A stretch of DNA of 64,000 bases from Fibrella aquatilis. Lineage in GTDB: Bacteria; Bacteroidota; Bacteroidia; Cytophagales; Spirosomataceae. Shown one piece after another: positions 52,830-62,717 of this stretch. The translations under genes were made by a program, and so were the position numbers. The notes beneath the pieces are model-generated. The model was not told the DNA's origin and searched no databases. It worked only from the letters and a program-made list of their open reading frames with translations. Positions within the stretch are counted from its first letter, which is position 1, and each line of letters opens with the position of its first letter. The stretch spans positions 1 to 64,000 of the forward strand of contig NZ_JAFMYU010000001.1 in NCBI RefSeq assembly GCF_017353255.1, in the 5' to 3' direction.

Positions 52830-55205
52830 TTAATCGTCATCATCTTTCCGGGCTACTTGCAGGAAGGCACCGCGGCGAGGGGCGGGCATAACCGCGTGTT
52901 CGCCTTTGACGGTCTTCCAGATGATTTCGTTGAAGAGCCGGTCGTCGATTTTATCGGCGTAGCGCAGATCTATTTTTTCTGACTGACGGGCCGGTTCGGT
53001 CCAGGCCGTGTTGCGGGCGTCGAGGTCGGTTTTGGCCGGGATGAACGTGTAGGGCGTGGCGTTGAGCGTATTGGTGAAACAGGCGAACAGGGGCCGGGCA
53101 GCGGCATCGTACTGACTCATAGGCGGCAGTCCCAGGATCAACTCCATGGTCCGCAACATGCCCGACGTAGAGTAGGCCGTGTGGTCGATGTAGTGACGGC
53201 GCGTATAGGGGCTGATGACCAGCGCCGGAGAGCGGTGCGCATCGACGTGATCGGCTCCGTTTTGGGCGTCATCTTCCAGCACAAACACCGCCGACTCGTT
53301 CCAGATTGGGCTGTGCGACAGGTAGTCCACAAACTGCCCCAGCGCCTGATCGTTGTCGGCCACGTGGGCGATGGGGGTGGGGGCACCCACGCGGGCACCA
53401 CTCGTGTGGTCGTTGCCCAGCCGGATGGTGCTGAAGTGCGGCACGGCGTTGATGGCGATGAGCGAGTCAAGGTCTTTTTTCCAGATGCCCACCCGCTTGA
53501 TGTCTTTGATCGTCATGTCGAAATCGGGGTAGTTGGGCGCAAACCGACCGTCGAGGGCGGAGCCTTTGCGTCTCGAATACGCCTCAAATTCGCCGTAGCT
53601 GCGGTAGCGGAGGCCCGCCCGTTGGCAATAGTCCCAGATGAACCCCTTTTTTGGGTAGGCCACGGGGCGGCTGCCTTCGTAGTCGTAGGTGCCGCCGCGA
53701 CCGCCGTAGCTGGTGGGCCAGGTTTTCTCGGTAAAGTCGGTGGCGTAGGCGGCCGTGCTCCAGTTATGGCCGTCGGCGCTAACCTCGGCGTCGACGTAGA
53801 AATTGTCGAGCAGGACAAACTCACGGGCCAGGGCGTGGTGGTTGGGGGTAATGGCTTCGGGGAAAATGCAGAGCGACGAATCGCCGTTGCCGCCGGGCAT
53901 GTCGCCAAAGATCTGGTCGTAGGTGCGGTTTTCTTTAATGATGTAGAAGACGTGCTTGATCTGCGCCGATTTCTGGCCTACGCGCATTGGGATTGGTGAT
54001 GCGGCTTCGCCCATTGCCGTTGTTTCCTGCTCTTTTTTGTAAGGTGTATTTTGGTACACCTGCTTCGAGAGACCCGTCAGGGCAGCGGCGTTGGGCATGG
54101 CGAACATCGACAACGTGCTCTTAAACAGCCCGGCAATGTATTCGGTGTTGGCGTCGCGGCGTTTGTTGGGGTTTGGGCCGTTGGGGTTGGCTTTGGAGGT
54201 AAACCCCTTGCCATTGGCCACGTATACGTTTTGCCCGATGGCCTTCACCGCCGTGGGGTACCAGCCCGTAGGAATGAACCCCAGCGACCGGCTCTTGCCT
54301 GGCTGCGATACGTCGAACACGGCCAGGCAGTTGTTGTCGGCGTTGGCCACGAGCAGTTGATTTTTCACCAGCGCCAGGCCGTTGGGCGTACTGCCCGCCA
54401 GGGCGTTGGGATACAGCGACGTGATGACGGTTTCGAGCACCTTCCGGCTTTTGACATCGATTACCGACACGGCATTGTCATTGGCGCAGGCCACGTACAG
54501 ATATCGGCCATTTGGGCTGAAGATGAGATCGTTAGGGTGACTACTCGTGGCGATTTCGCCGGTCAGTTTATCTTGTTTCGGATCGTAGATCACCACTTTT
54601 TCACCACCCCAGACCGTAATAAACAGCTCGTCAGATACCGGCGACCGCAGGCAGGTATAGGCTTCAGCGGGGAGCTTGATGCGCTTCTTTACCTGCTTTG
54701 TGGTCAGGTCGCAGATGTACAGGGCGCTGTCGTCTTTGGTAACGGCATAGAGCGTGGTACCGGCTTTGTCAGTCTCGATGCCTGCCACCGAAATCTTGGT
54801 CGGCCAGGGTTTACCCAGCACCACCGAGTCGGTCTTTACGAGTTGATCGCCCGCTGTAGCGTACAGCAGAATCCGGTTGTCGTTGCCGCCCGATGCCAGC
54901 AGCGTTTTGCCGTCGGGACTGAATTTTAACCCCACCCACGATTTGCGGATGGTCACCTCGCTCAGCACTTTCTCACCCGCCGGGTCGATGAGTTGAATAG
55001 TCTGGGTGCTTTGCCCGTTGTTGGTGACTGCGAGTCGCTTACCATTCGGGGATATAGCCATATTGAGGGGTAAATCGCCCAGTGGGAGCGACCGCCCCAG
55101 TGGCGAGAGGCTCCAGCCGTTGGGGAGCGTAAGTCGGGTAGCGGTTTGGGCGTAGGTGCCGTGCGCCAGTAGGAGCAGGCCAACGAGAAAAAGCCGGGTT
55201 CGCAT
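52830..55205 (-). CDS. YncE-type beta-propeller fused to phosphoesterase
   Basis: 791 residues with a signal peptide. About 30-400 is a YncE-like seven-bladed propeller (LAVTNNG, LYVACANDNAVSVID, LLVANADNN). About 410-720 is an alkaline-phosphatase-superfamily phosphoesterase of the phospholipase-C-like type (HVFYIIKENRTYDQIFGDMPGGNGD, then SADGHNWS and LEDDAQNGADHVDAHRSP). Likely a periplasmic or surface phosphatase/phosphodiesterase. Common as a fusion in Bacteroidota. Confidence 0.87.
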   Translation of the reverse strand: MRTRLFLVGLLLLAHGTYAQTATRLTLPNGWSLSPLGRSLPLGDLPLNMAISPNGKRLAVTNNGQSTQTIQLIDPAGEKVLSEVTIRKSWVGLKFSPDGKTLLASGGNDNRILLYATAGDQLVKTDSVVLGKPWPTKISVAGIETDKAGTTLYAVTKDDSALYICDLTTKQVKKRIKLPAEAYTCLRSPVSDELFITVWGGEKVVIYDPKQDKLTGEIATSSHPNDLIFSPNGRYLYVACANDNAVSVIDVKSRKVLETVITSLYPNALAGSTPNGLALVKNQLLVANADNNCLAVFDVSQPGKSRSLGFIPTGWYPTAVKAIGQNVYVANGKGFTSKANPNGPNPNKRRDANTEYIAGLFKSTLSMFAMPNAAALTGLSKQVYQNTPYKKEQETTAMGEAASPIPMRVGQKSAQIKHVFYIIKENRTYDQIFGDMPGGNGDSSLCIFPEAITPNHHALAREFVLLDNFYVDAEVSADGHNWSTAAYATDFTEKTWPTSYGGRGGTYDYEGSRPVAYPKKGFIWDYCQRAGLRYRSYGEFEAYSRRKGSALDGRFAPNYPDFDMTIKDIKRVGIWKKDLDSLIAINAVPHFSTIRLGNDHTSGARVGAPTPIAHVADNDQALGQFVDYLSHSPIWNESAVFVLEDDAQNGADHVDAHRSPALVISPYTRRHYIDHTAYSTSGMLRTMELILGLPPMSQYDAAARPLFACFTNTLNATPYTFIPAKTDLDARNTAWTEPARQSEKIDLRYADKIDDRLFNEIIWKTVKGEHAVMPAPRRGAFLQVARKDDDD

Positions 55206-55276
55206 GATGAGCGTAGTTTTTAGACAAACTTACGCCCCTTTCGGCCACGGCCTGTTATGGATTGGTTAACAACTGT

Positions 55277-57178
55277 TCACGCCATGAAACTCCACGCGCT
55301 TTGGTAAGCGTTCAGGCGCTCGGCGTTGGTGATGAAGTCGGCGTAGAAGGGGTGGCTGGCCAAGGTGGCACTGTCGCCGATGATGACCAGCTTCTTGCGG
55401 GCGCGGGTCATGGCCACGTTCATCCGGCGGATGTCGGACAGGAAGCCAATCTCGCCCCGGTCGTTGCTGCGCGTCAGGGAGATGTAGATAACGTCGCGTT
55501 CCTGCCCCTGAAAACTGTCGATGGTATTCACCGAGATCGCGTGGCGGTACGGTTGCAGGTCCGGCGTGTGGTCCAGTTGCTCATTCAGCAACACCAGCTG
55601 CTGTTTATACGGCGAAATCACGGCCACACTGGGGAAGCTGGCGGGTGCATAGAGTGGTGCTAGCTGAGCCACCAGTTGCGCTAAATGCCTGATAGCCAGT
55701 GCCGCCTCTTCGGGATTGGTCGAACTGGTGCCTTCCAGCTTTTCCTCAAAACCGCAACCCGCCGTGTCTATAAATTCCAGCGGACTGTCGCCCGAGAAAA
55801 GCAAGTGACCCGCCACGGAGGCGTGCGCCCGTAGCTGGTTGTTGTAGAAAATACGGGCCGAATAGTCCATGATCTGCTCGTGCATCCGGTACTGCTCGTT
55901 TAGCATCGTCACGGCGTCGGGGTGCAGGGCAATGCATTTCTCCAGCAGGGTGACGTTCAGCCCATTGCGGGCCGCTTCGGCCGATTTGATGGTGGGCGAC
56001 AGCTGGTAGGGGTCGCCCGCCAGCACTACTTTTTTAGCTTTCAGGATGGGTATCCAGCAGGCCGGTTCCAGCGCCTGCCCGGCCTCGTCGATCACCACGG
56101 TATGGTAAGTCAGGCCCCGAACCATATATTGGTTGGCCCCTACCAGCGTAGCCGTGATTACCTGCGCCCGGCCCACCAGATCGTCGATGATGTACTGTTC
56201 TGTGTTGGCCACGTCCTTCATAATCCGGTGGGCTTCGTCAAACAGGGCCTTGCGCTGGTCGCGTTCGGCTTTGCCAAAACTGCGCTTGTATTTGTGGGCC
56301 ATGTTTTTGAACTCGCCTGCCTGCTTCTTCAGCTTTTTGGCCTCACGCATCTGGCTGTGTTCGGCCATCTTGTGGTCGAGAGTGAGGGCCGTCAAGCGCT
56401 CCGATATCCGGCTGGGATTACCCACCCGCAACACATTCAGGCCTTCGTCGTGTAGTTTTTCGCTCAGCAAGTCGACGGCGGCGTTGCTGGGTGCTACCAC
56501 CAGTACCTGCTTGTGGTCCTGGGCAACAAGCGCCTTAATGGCCTGCACCAGCGTGGTGGTTTTGCCCGTACCCGGCGGGCCGTGGACAATGGCCAGCTCA
56601 TTAGCCGCCAGAATTGCCCCTACGGCCTGGTGCTGACTCGCATTTAATCGGGGTAGAGCAGGTGGGGTGATTTCGGGGCGAAAGGTAGCTGCTGCCGTGC
56701 CGATCAGCGTGTTGATGAGTTGGTTGGTGCCGGTTTCGGCCAGGGCGTTTGCCTGCCTGAGGGCGTCCTGCATCTCGTCGTAGCTGGTGTCGTCAAACAG
56801 CATATCGATACCCAGCTTACCCTGCCGCGACCAGTCGGGCAACTCGTCGGTCAGGAGCGTGATCTTGAGCCGGTTGCCATTCTGGAAGCTGACGGTGCCC
56901 TCTACGCGGTCGGTTTTGGGGTCGTGGTTGCTGAACAGTGCTGCCGGAACACCCGTGCGCAGTTGGTGCGACAAGTCCTGGTGGGTAGTGCGTTCAACCT
57001 CTACAGTCAGATAGTCGCCCCGCCCCAGCTCCGACCCGCGGATGGCGATGGGGTACCAGGTGAGGCCATTGGCACGGCGTTCGGCCACACTCGCCGACTG
57101 GGTAAGCTGTTGGTACTGCTGCCGGTCTGCTTCCCGTTCTGTTTTCAGCAGATCCAGCAGGGTTGTAAAATAATCCAT
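55277..57178 (-). CDS. SF1 helicase, UPF1/IGHMBP2-like
   Basis: 633 residues. Walker A GPPGTGKTTT, motif II VIDEAGQ, motif III AGDPYQL, motif V SFQGQERDVIYISLTRSN, motif VI MTRARKKLVIIGD. Like the IGHMBP2/SMUBP-2 class. ATG 57178 is chosen because MDYFTTLLDLLKTEREAD begins the family; ATG 57208 would add ten residues. Helicase substrate (DNA or RNA) unknown. Confidence 0.92.
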   Translation of the reverse strand: MDYFTTLLDLLKTEREADRQQYQQLTQSASVAERRANGLTWYPIAIRGSELGRGDYLTVEVERTTHQDLSHQLRTGVPAALFSNHDPKTDRVEGTVSFQNGNRLKITLLTDELPDWSRQGKLGIDMLFDDTSYDEMQDALRQANALAETGTNQLINTLIGTAAATFRPEITPPALPRLNASQHQAVGAILAANELAIVHGPPGTGKTTTLVQAIKALVAQDHKQVLVVAPSNAAVDLLSEKLHDEGLNVLRVGNPSRISERLTALTLDHKMAEHSQMREAKKLKKQAGEFKNMAHKYKRSFGKAERDQRKALFDEAHRIMKDVANTEQYIIDDLVGRAQVITATLVGANQYMVRGLTYHTVVIDEAGQALEPACWIPILKAKKVVLAGDPYQLSPTIKSAEAARNGLNVTLLEKCIALHPDAVTMLNEQYRMHEQIMDYSARIFYNNQLRAHASVAGHLLFSGDSPLEFIDTAGCGFEEKLEGTSSTNPEEAALAIRHLAQLVAQLAPLYAPASFPSVAVISPYKQQLVLLNEQLDHTPDLQPYRHAISVNTIDSFQGQERDVIYISLTRSNDRGEIGFLSDIRRMNVAMTRARKKLVIIGDSATLASHPFYADFITNAERLNAYQSAWSFMA

Positions 57179-57235
57179 CGACAAAGGTAAATCTGTCAGC
57201 GCTGGCATATGTGTCTACACCCTGCGTAAAAAGCG

Positions 57236-57266
57236 AATAGCCCCGGCCTGTGGGGCCGGGGCTATT
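57236..57266. terminator. Bidirectional terminator hairpin
   Basis: AATAGCCCCGGCC (57236-57248) pairs perfectly with GGCCGGGGCTATT (57254-57266). It lies 40 bp past the stop of the leftward YtxH-like gene and 57 bp upstream of the helicase start. Confidence 0.75.
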
Positions 57267-57305
57267 CTTTCATGATGTTGAGTAAATCAGAAAAACGGGG
57301 TGCAA

Positions 57306-57734
57306 TTAGTTCGCTTTTACCGCGTCTTTTGCCGAGTTGATGCCCGATTTTGCGTCGTCGGCCAGTTCGTCTACTTTATTGTTGTAGTCGGTTTTGGCTT
57401 CGTACTTGTTCTTGTTGAACTCGTCTTTTACCTCACCTTTGGCTTGGTTGTACTGATCTTTGGCTTGGTCGGCGTATTGGTTGGCCTGACCTTTCACCTG
57501 GTTGAACTGATCTTTTGCCTGATCAACATACTGGCCTGCCTGCTCTTTTACTTTGTCGAACTGATCTTTGGCCTGGGCTACACCCTTGTTCCATTGATCT
57601 TTCAAGCCTTCAGTCTTTTTGTTGGCTTCTTCAGTCAGTTTGTCGCGGGTTTCTTTACCACTACGGGGGGCTGTAAGAATACCAATGGCTACGCCTGTCA
57701 ACAGGCCGGTCAGGAAATCACGTGTGCTACGCAT
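57306..57734 (-). CDS. YtxH-domain protein with helical repeats
   Basis: 142 residues. YtxH head (FLTGLLTGVAIGILTAPRSGKETRDKLTEE) followed by a long charged helix with 11-residue repeats such as KDQFNQVKGQANQYADQ, similar to LEA-type stress proteins. ATG 57734 is used; the longer frame to 57941 overlaps another YtxH gene. Probably a stress-protective membrane-associated protein. Confidence 0.85.
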   Translation of the reverse strand: MRSTRDFLTGLLTGVAIGILTAPRSGKETRDKLTEEANKKTEGLKDQWNKGVAQAKDQFDKVKEQAGQYVDQAKDQFNQVKGQANQYADQAKDQYNQAKGEVKDEFNKNKYEAKTDYNNKVDELADDAKSGINSAKDAVKAN

Positions 57735-57762
57735 TGTGTTAGTCGGTTTGTGGTGAATCAGT

Positions 57763-58014
57763 TTAAAACTTCGCCCGGCGCTTTGCTTCGCCAGCGACAC
57801 TCTTGGTCTTCGACGCCGCCGTATCAACGTAATCGTTATACTGGCTGCGGATGTTTTCGAGACCTTCTTGCAGTTGGTCCTGCAAATTTTTGAAGAAACT
57901 ATCGGTATCTGACGACAAGCCTTCGCGGGTTTTTTTGCCACTCTGAGGAGCCAGCAGCACCCCCACTACAACACCAGCCGCCAGGCCTAGGAGAATTCCG
58001 GGTAACGATTTCAT
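57763..58014 (-). CDS. Small YtxH-domain protein
   Basis: 83 residues: one helix (GILLGLAAGVVVGVLLAPQSGKKTREGLS) and a charged C-terminus. Paralogue of the following YtxH gene; the pair forms a small stress operon. Confidence 0.88.
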   Translation of the reverse strand: MKSLPGILLGLAAGVVVGVLLAPQSGKKTREGLSSDTDSFFKNLQDQLQEGLENIRSQYNDYVDTAASKTKSVAGEAKRRAKF

Positions 58015-58228
58015 GTGCTTGGATTACGTTTAGTGAAATGGATCAAAACGTCTGACCATCCTTTCGAAAATATCGTACCAAGATGCCAGTATGAGTCAAT
58101 TAGATAGCCAGTTGTCTATAAATCAGTGAGTTGTCATTTTTGAGATAAACAAATGAACTGATTGACGTACCTTGTTGGCGGGGAACAAGTTCTACAAAAT
58201 GGTCATCCCTCCCCCCACCAACGCCCTC

Positions 58229-58415
58229 ATGCTACTCATCCGTTTGCTTTGTCGCCGTTGCTTATTTAGCGGTTTGACTTGCTCCTTACTTAGCTGCTCA
58301 ACGACTACGATCTACACGTCTGGGTTATGCCGACCGCTCGCGCAAAGAGCTTACCGCTGACTCAATACCCTACCCGGCCCCTTATCAGGCTAACCAATCA
58401 GTTGCTTATTTTTAA
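58229..58415 (+). pseudogene. Small lipoprotein gene with a single-base frameshift
   Basis: Starting at ATG 58229 the frame gives a leader with lipobox LLSC and then STTTIYTSG. At the GGG near 58321-58324, reading on with one base fewer gives YADRSRKELTADSIPYPAP and a stop at 58413-58415. Together this makes a coherent 61-residue lipoprotein, so one G is either a real frameshift or a sequencing error. Confidence 0.55.
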
Positions 58416-58422
58416 CACCAAT

Positions 58423-58457
58423 CACCGTTTACCTCCCACCACGTACCACTCTTTACC
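58423..58457. repeat. Direct CACCGTTTACC/CACCACGTACC words
   Basis: Contains CACCGTTTACC, the same word as in the hairpin near 52.8 kb, followed by variants. It sits just before the start of the next gene. Confidence 0.5.
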
Positions 58458-58458
58458 T

Positions 58459-58998
58459 ATGCCCAACCTGCCCGCTCTCATTCGTATTGTTGTCATTACG
58501 TTGCTCACGCTGGTGTCGGCCCGTAGCCTGCTGGCGCAGTCTCCCACGGCTGCCAAGCCCAATAGCCTGTCGACACCTAAAAAGGCGCGTAAAGGCCCCC
58601 GGCTTGTTAAATCGGTCCGTAAAACGTCGCGCGAAGTGCCTGATGTGTACAAAGGTCGGGTGCTCACCGTAGGGTCGGGTGGTGGTGTGGTGGGGCTGGA
58701 AACGGCTTACTCACTCCTTGACGATGGGCGGCTGTTTAGCAAGACAAGCAAGGCCACTACCTACACCTTTCTGGGTACGCAAACCCCCGAAAACACCAAG
58801 CGCGTATTCTGGTCGGTGGAAGACCGGTGTCAGATCAAGAAAACTACGTTCGACAAGCCGGGCAACATGTACCGCTTTGTCCAGTGGCGAAAAGGCGTTG
58901 AAAAACACAGGGTTACCTGGGCACCCGGCGACAAAACGCTGCCCCCCAACTACGAAAAAGTATATACCGGCTTCATGGGCATGCTCCCCAAAAAGTAA
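58459..58998 (+). CDS. Secreted hypothetical protein
   Basis: 179 residues: signal peptide (to about SLLAQ), Lys-rich stretch, then GRVLTVGSGGGVVGLETAYSLLDDGRLF, a pattern seen in uncharacterised Bacteroidota proteins. ATG 58459 is used rather than ATG 58327. Function unknown. Followed 24 bp later by an M4 peptidase gene, maybe on the same transcript. Confidence 0.65.
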   Translation: MPNLPALIRIVVITLLTLVSARSLLAQSPTAAKPNSLSTPKKARKGPRLVKSVRKTSREVPDVYKGRVLTVGSGGGVVGLETAYSLLDDGRLFSKTSKATTYTFLGTQTPENTKRVFWSVEDRCQIKKTTFDKPGNMYRFVQWRKGVEKHRVTWAPGDKTLPPNYEKVYTGFMGMLPKK

Positions 58999-59022
58999 GT
59001 CACTCTGTTAAATATCCACTCT

Positions 59023-62000
59023 ATGAAACACGTCCTCTACCTCACCGCCCTGACCGCCGGGCTAACTGGCACCACCGCCTGGGCACAGCAGCCCCAACTG
59101 GCCAACCCCTCCGACCTGGCCACCCGCGTGGACACGGGTGTAACTGTAACCACGGGCGTACCCGGCTTTTCGCGGAAACTGAAAACCGCCCCCGCCGACC
59201 CCGCTTTAGCCCAGCGCCTTGGAGCCACCGAGGCCCCGCTGCCCGCCAACCGGATACAGCCGTTAACGCTTACCGCCACGGGCAAAGCCCCTGTCGATGT
59301 GCCGCCCCTGCGGCTGAAAATAGTGCGCGACAGCCGGTCAGGCCTGCCGATTTACATCGAGAACCTGGACCCGCGTCCGGGCCTGAACCGCAACGGCCGA
59401 CGGTCGATGCAGGCCACGGCCTATGCGTTTTTGGGCCAGATAAAGGGATTGCTAGGCGTAAAAGACCCCGAACAGTCGTTGCAGATTCGGCAGACGATAG
59501 ATGACGATATGGGCCAGACGCACTACCGCCTGAGCCAGACGCATCGGGGGGTGCCCGTCTATGGGGCTGAACTGGCCGTCCACCTCACCAACGGCGAGGT
59601 AACGCTGGTAAATGGTCAATATCAGCCCATTCCTACTACCCTTGATGTGCAGCCTGAACTATCATTGACGGCGGCGGGCAAAGCGGCCCTGCGCGACGTG
59701 GGCAAGACCATTCCCGTGCGCATGTTCGGGCAGAATATCCTGAAGATGGAGCCGGTAACGGGGGAGCTTTGCATCTACGCGGGTACGTCTGACCAGCCCG
59801 CCCCCGCCCGGCTGGCCTACGACCTCACCGTGCGGCCCAACCTGCTGCAACGGTGGCAGTACGTGATCGACGCCCAAACCGGGGCGGTGCTGGCCAAACA
59901 CAACAACACCTGTAGTATCGACGGCTCGAAAGATGCCTCGGCCAGAGACCTTAACGGGGTGACGCGTTCATTCAAAACGTATCTCTACGGCACCAACTAC
60001 ATCATGCTCGATGCCAGCCGGGCCATGTATGACAAGAACAAGTCGAAACTGCCCGACGCACCCGTGGGTGGGCTGTGGACCATTGATGCCGCTAATACAT
60101 ACGGCGACAACCTTGCCTGGCGGCAGGTGTCGTCTACGAACAATACCAACTGGAGTCCCACGGCTACGTCGGCGCAGTATAATGTGGGGGTTGCCTACGA
60201 GTATTTTCTGAAAACGTTCAATCGTAAATCCATTAACGACAAAAACGGTACGATCACGTCGATTATCAACGTCAATGACCCTGAAACAGGTAAGGGCATG
60301 GACAACGCCTACTGGAACGGCGAGTATATGCTCTACGGCAATGGCGATAAAGGTTTTAAGCCGCTGGCTGGTGCACTCGACGTGGCCGGGCACGAAATGA
60401 GCCACGGCGTGATCCAGAATACGGCCAACCTGACCTACCAGGGCCAGTCGGGCGCCCTCAACGAATCTTTTGCCGACGTATTTGGCGTACTCATCGACCG
60501 GGCAAACTGGAACATTGGCGAAGACGTGGTCGTGAAGGCCTACTTCCCATCGGGGGCGTTGCGAAGCATGTCGAACCCCAATCAGGGCGGCACCAATGAC
60601 AACGGTTACCAGCCCAAAACGATGGCGCAGTATGATAACACCACCGAAGACAACGGCGGCGTACACATCAACAGCGGCATTCCCAACTACGCGTTCTTCC
60701 TCTTTGCCAACAACGCCAGCGTGGGCAAAGACAAAGCCGAGCAGGTGTATTACAAGGCCCTGACCCAATACCTCACCCGCTCGTCGAAATTCCTGGACAT
60801 GCGGCTGGCCGTTATCCGCGCCGCCACCGACATCCATGGGGCCAACAGCGCCGAGGTGACAGCCGCCAAAGCCGCCTTCGACGCGGTGGGTATTGTGGAA
60901 GGCAGCAGCACTCCCGTCGATCCCAAACCCACCATTCCGGCCTCGACGGGGCAGGATTTTATTAGCCTGGTGAGCGTGGGTGATGGAAAACTCTACACCA
61001 CGCCCTATCCCATCGGCACGTTTACGGCCCGCAGCACCTCGAAACTGCTGCGCCGCCCCAGCGTAACCGACGACGGTAAACTGGCTGTGTTTGTGGGCAG
61101 CGACGGCAAGATCCGGGCCAGCAGTCTCACCAACCCTGCTTCTGAAACCGTGGTATCGCAGGAAGCAGGCTGGGCCAACGTGGCGGTGTCGAAAGATGGT
61201 ACGCGCCTGGCGGCCCTGACCGACAAGCAGGATGGTAAAATCTACGTCTACAGCTTTGATTTGAGCAAATGGCAGACCTTCAAGCTCTACAACCCCACCA
61301 CGGCGCAGGGTATAAAAACGGGTGAAGTGGCCTACGCCGACTCCTTCGAGTGGGATTACACGGGCGAATACATCATCTACGATGCCTACAACAAGCTCAA
61401 AAACGCTACCGGCACAGCGGTCGATTATTGGGACGTGGGTATCATGCGGGCCTGGGACGGGGCTAAGAAAAACTTCGCCGACGGCACCATCGAAAAGCTC
61501 TTTACCGACTTGGATGAGGGCGTGAGCATCGGTAATCCGTCGTTTGCTAAGACCGCCCCCAACGTGGTTGCCTTTGATTATTTCGACGAAAATGACCAGA
61601 GTAACTACGTCCTGGGGGCCAACATCGAAACCAGCGACGTGCAGGTCATCTACGAAAACAACACGCTGGGTTTTCCGAGCTATTCGCGCACCGACAATGC
61701 CGTGGTGTTTGGCACGCTCGACAAAAACAATAAAGAGTCGGTGGCGCTGATGGGCGTTGGGGCCGACAAGATTACGGCTACGGGCACTGCCGCCACACCC
61801 CTGGTAACGGGCGCGAAATGGCCGGTCTGGTACAGCAATGTGGCTCGGGCACTGCCCACCCGCGTAAACCAGACGCTGACGTTTAACCTGCCCAGCAGCC
61901 GCTTCCTGAGCGAAGGCGATCTGACGCTCTCGGCTACGTCGTCGGCCAATTTGCCGGTGAGCTTCAAGGTGATGAGCGGTCCGGCCACACTGGCGGGTAA

Positions 62001-62373
62001 CGTGCTGAAAATGAGTTCGGCAGGGGCCGTTACGGTGCGGGCGTTTCAGGATGGGAATGCCCAGACGTTCGCTGCCACACCCGTAGACCGCAGCATCGAC
62101 GTGCAGCAGCTACTGGCCACCGAACCCGCCTGGCTTGGCGACGTACGCCTGTTTCCCAACCCCACCCGCAGCCGTCTCACGGTGGAATTGCCCACGGGTG
62201 TCGCCTGGCAAACCGCCGACCTGATCAGCACCGCCGGGGCCGTGGTGCAGCAGCATACCAACGCCGTGCAAAAACCGCTGGAATTAGACGTAAGTGCCTT
62301 GCCAACAGGATTATACGTGATCACGATTGACACCGACAAAGGCCGCATCCAGCGCAAAGTAGTGCGCGAGTAA
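59023..62373 (+). CDS. M4-family metalloprotease with T9SS tail
   Basis: 1116 residues. Signal peptide, FTP/PepSY propeptide (to about 310), M4 catalytic domain with HEMSH (H457-H461) and Glu481 in GALNESFADVFG plus GGVHINSGIPN, then a TolB-like propeller-type region (about 640-950), an Ig-like stretch and a type IX sorting domain (RLFPNPTRSRLTVELP to RKVVRE). Thermolysin-type secreted protease for extracellular protein breakdown. Complete. Confidence 0.9.
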   Translation: MKHVLYLTALTAGLTGTTAWAQQPQLANPSDLATRVDTGVTVTTGVPGFSRKLKTAPADPALAQRLGATEAPLPANRIQPLTLTATGKAPVDVPPLRLKIVRDSRSGLPIYIENLDPRPGLNRNGRRSMQATAYAFLGQIKGLLGVKDPEQSLQIRQTIDDDMGQTHYRLSQTHRGVPVYGAELAVHLTNGEVTLVNGQYQPIPTTLDVQPELSLTAAGKAALRDVGKTIPVRMFGQNILKMEPVTGELCIYAGTSDQPAPARLAYDLTVRPNLLQRWQYVIDAQTGAVLAKHNNTCSIDGSKDASARDLNGVTRSFKTYLYGTNYIMLDASRAMYDKNKSKLPDAPVGGLWTIDAANTYGDNLAWRQVSSTNNTNWSPTATSAQYNVGVAYEYFLKTFNRKSINDKNGTITSIINVNDPETGKGMDNAYWNGEYMLYGNGDKGFKPLAGALDVAGHEMSHGVIQNTANLTYQGQSGALNESFADVFGVLIDRANWNIGEDVVVKAYFPSGALRSMSNPNQGGTNDNGYQPKTMAQYDNTTEDNGGVHINSGIPNYAFFLFANNASVGKDKAEQVYYKALTQYLTRSSKFLDMRLAVIRAATDIHGANSAEVTAAKAAFDAVGIVEGSSTPVDPKPTIPASTGQDFISLVSVGDGKLYTTPYPIGTFTARSTSKLLRRPSVTDDGKLAVFVGSDGKIRASSLTNPASETVVSQEAGWANVAVSKDGTRLAALTDKQDGKIYVYSFDLSKWQTFKLYNPTTAQGIKTGEVAYADSFEWDYTGEYIIYDAYNKLKNATGTAVDYWDVGIMRAWDGAKKNFADGTIEKLFTDLDEGVSIGNPSFAKTAPNVVAFDYFDENDQSNYVLGANIETSDVQVIYENNTLGFPSYSRTDNAVVFGTLDKNNKESVALMGVGADKITATGTAATPLVTGAKWPVWYSNVARALPTRVNQTLTFNLPSSRFLSEGDLTLSATSSANLPVSFKVMSGPATLAGNVLKMSSAGAVTVRAFQDGNAQTFAATPVDRSIDVQQLLATEPAWLGDVRLFPNPTRSRLTVELPTGVAWQTADLISTAGAVVQQHTNAVQKPLELDVSALPTGLYVITIDTDKGRIQRKVVRE

Positions 62374-62717
62374 ATTCGTTCGGTGCTGTTTTCTAATAAT
62401 GGTTCTTGATGGTTGCCCCAGTTTCGCAACGTACACCTGTAGGGGCGGCCCATCGTGGCCGCCCGCCGCGCGACAGCAATGCGCTGATTACCAACCATGT
62501 GCGAGTAACACGCTTCTAAGGGGTCGAGCAAAAGTTTAGCGGATTCTTGAACGCATCGATGCCATCACTCAAAGTGATGGCATCGCTAGATTTCGCTAGA
62601 TTCTCGCCTGACCACTAGTAATTAGTGCATTGATTACACACTAAGGGCGGCCACTGCGTGTCCGAGAGCGGGCGGCCACTATCGTGTCCGAAAGCGGGCG
62701 GCCACGATGGGCCGCCC
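62374..62717. repeat. GGGCGGCC element and small hairpin
   Basis: A 26-bp sequence (62439-62464) is repeated in perfect inversion at 62696-62721. Three partial tandem copies of GGGCGGCCAC (62645, 62670, 62696) follow each other. A separate 13-bp perfect hairpin (62557-62585, core GATGCCATCACT) may be a terminator. No gene seen. Confidence 0.75.

Noticed and set aside
58172-58360. 62-residue ORF as an intact gene
   Set aside because: Its second half is out of frame with the continuing protein; treated as a frameshifted lipoprotein gene instead.
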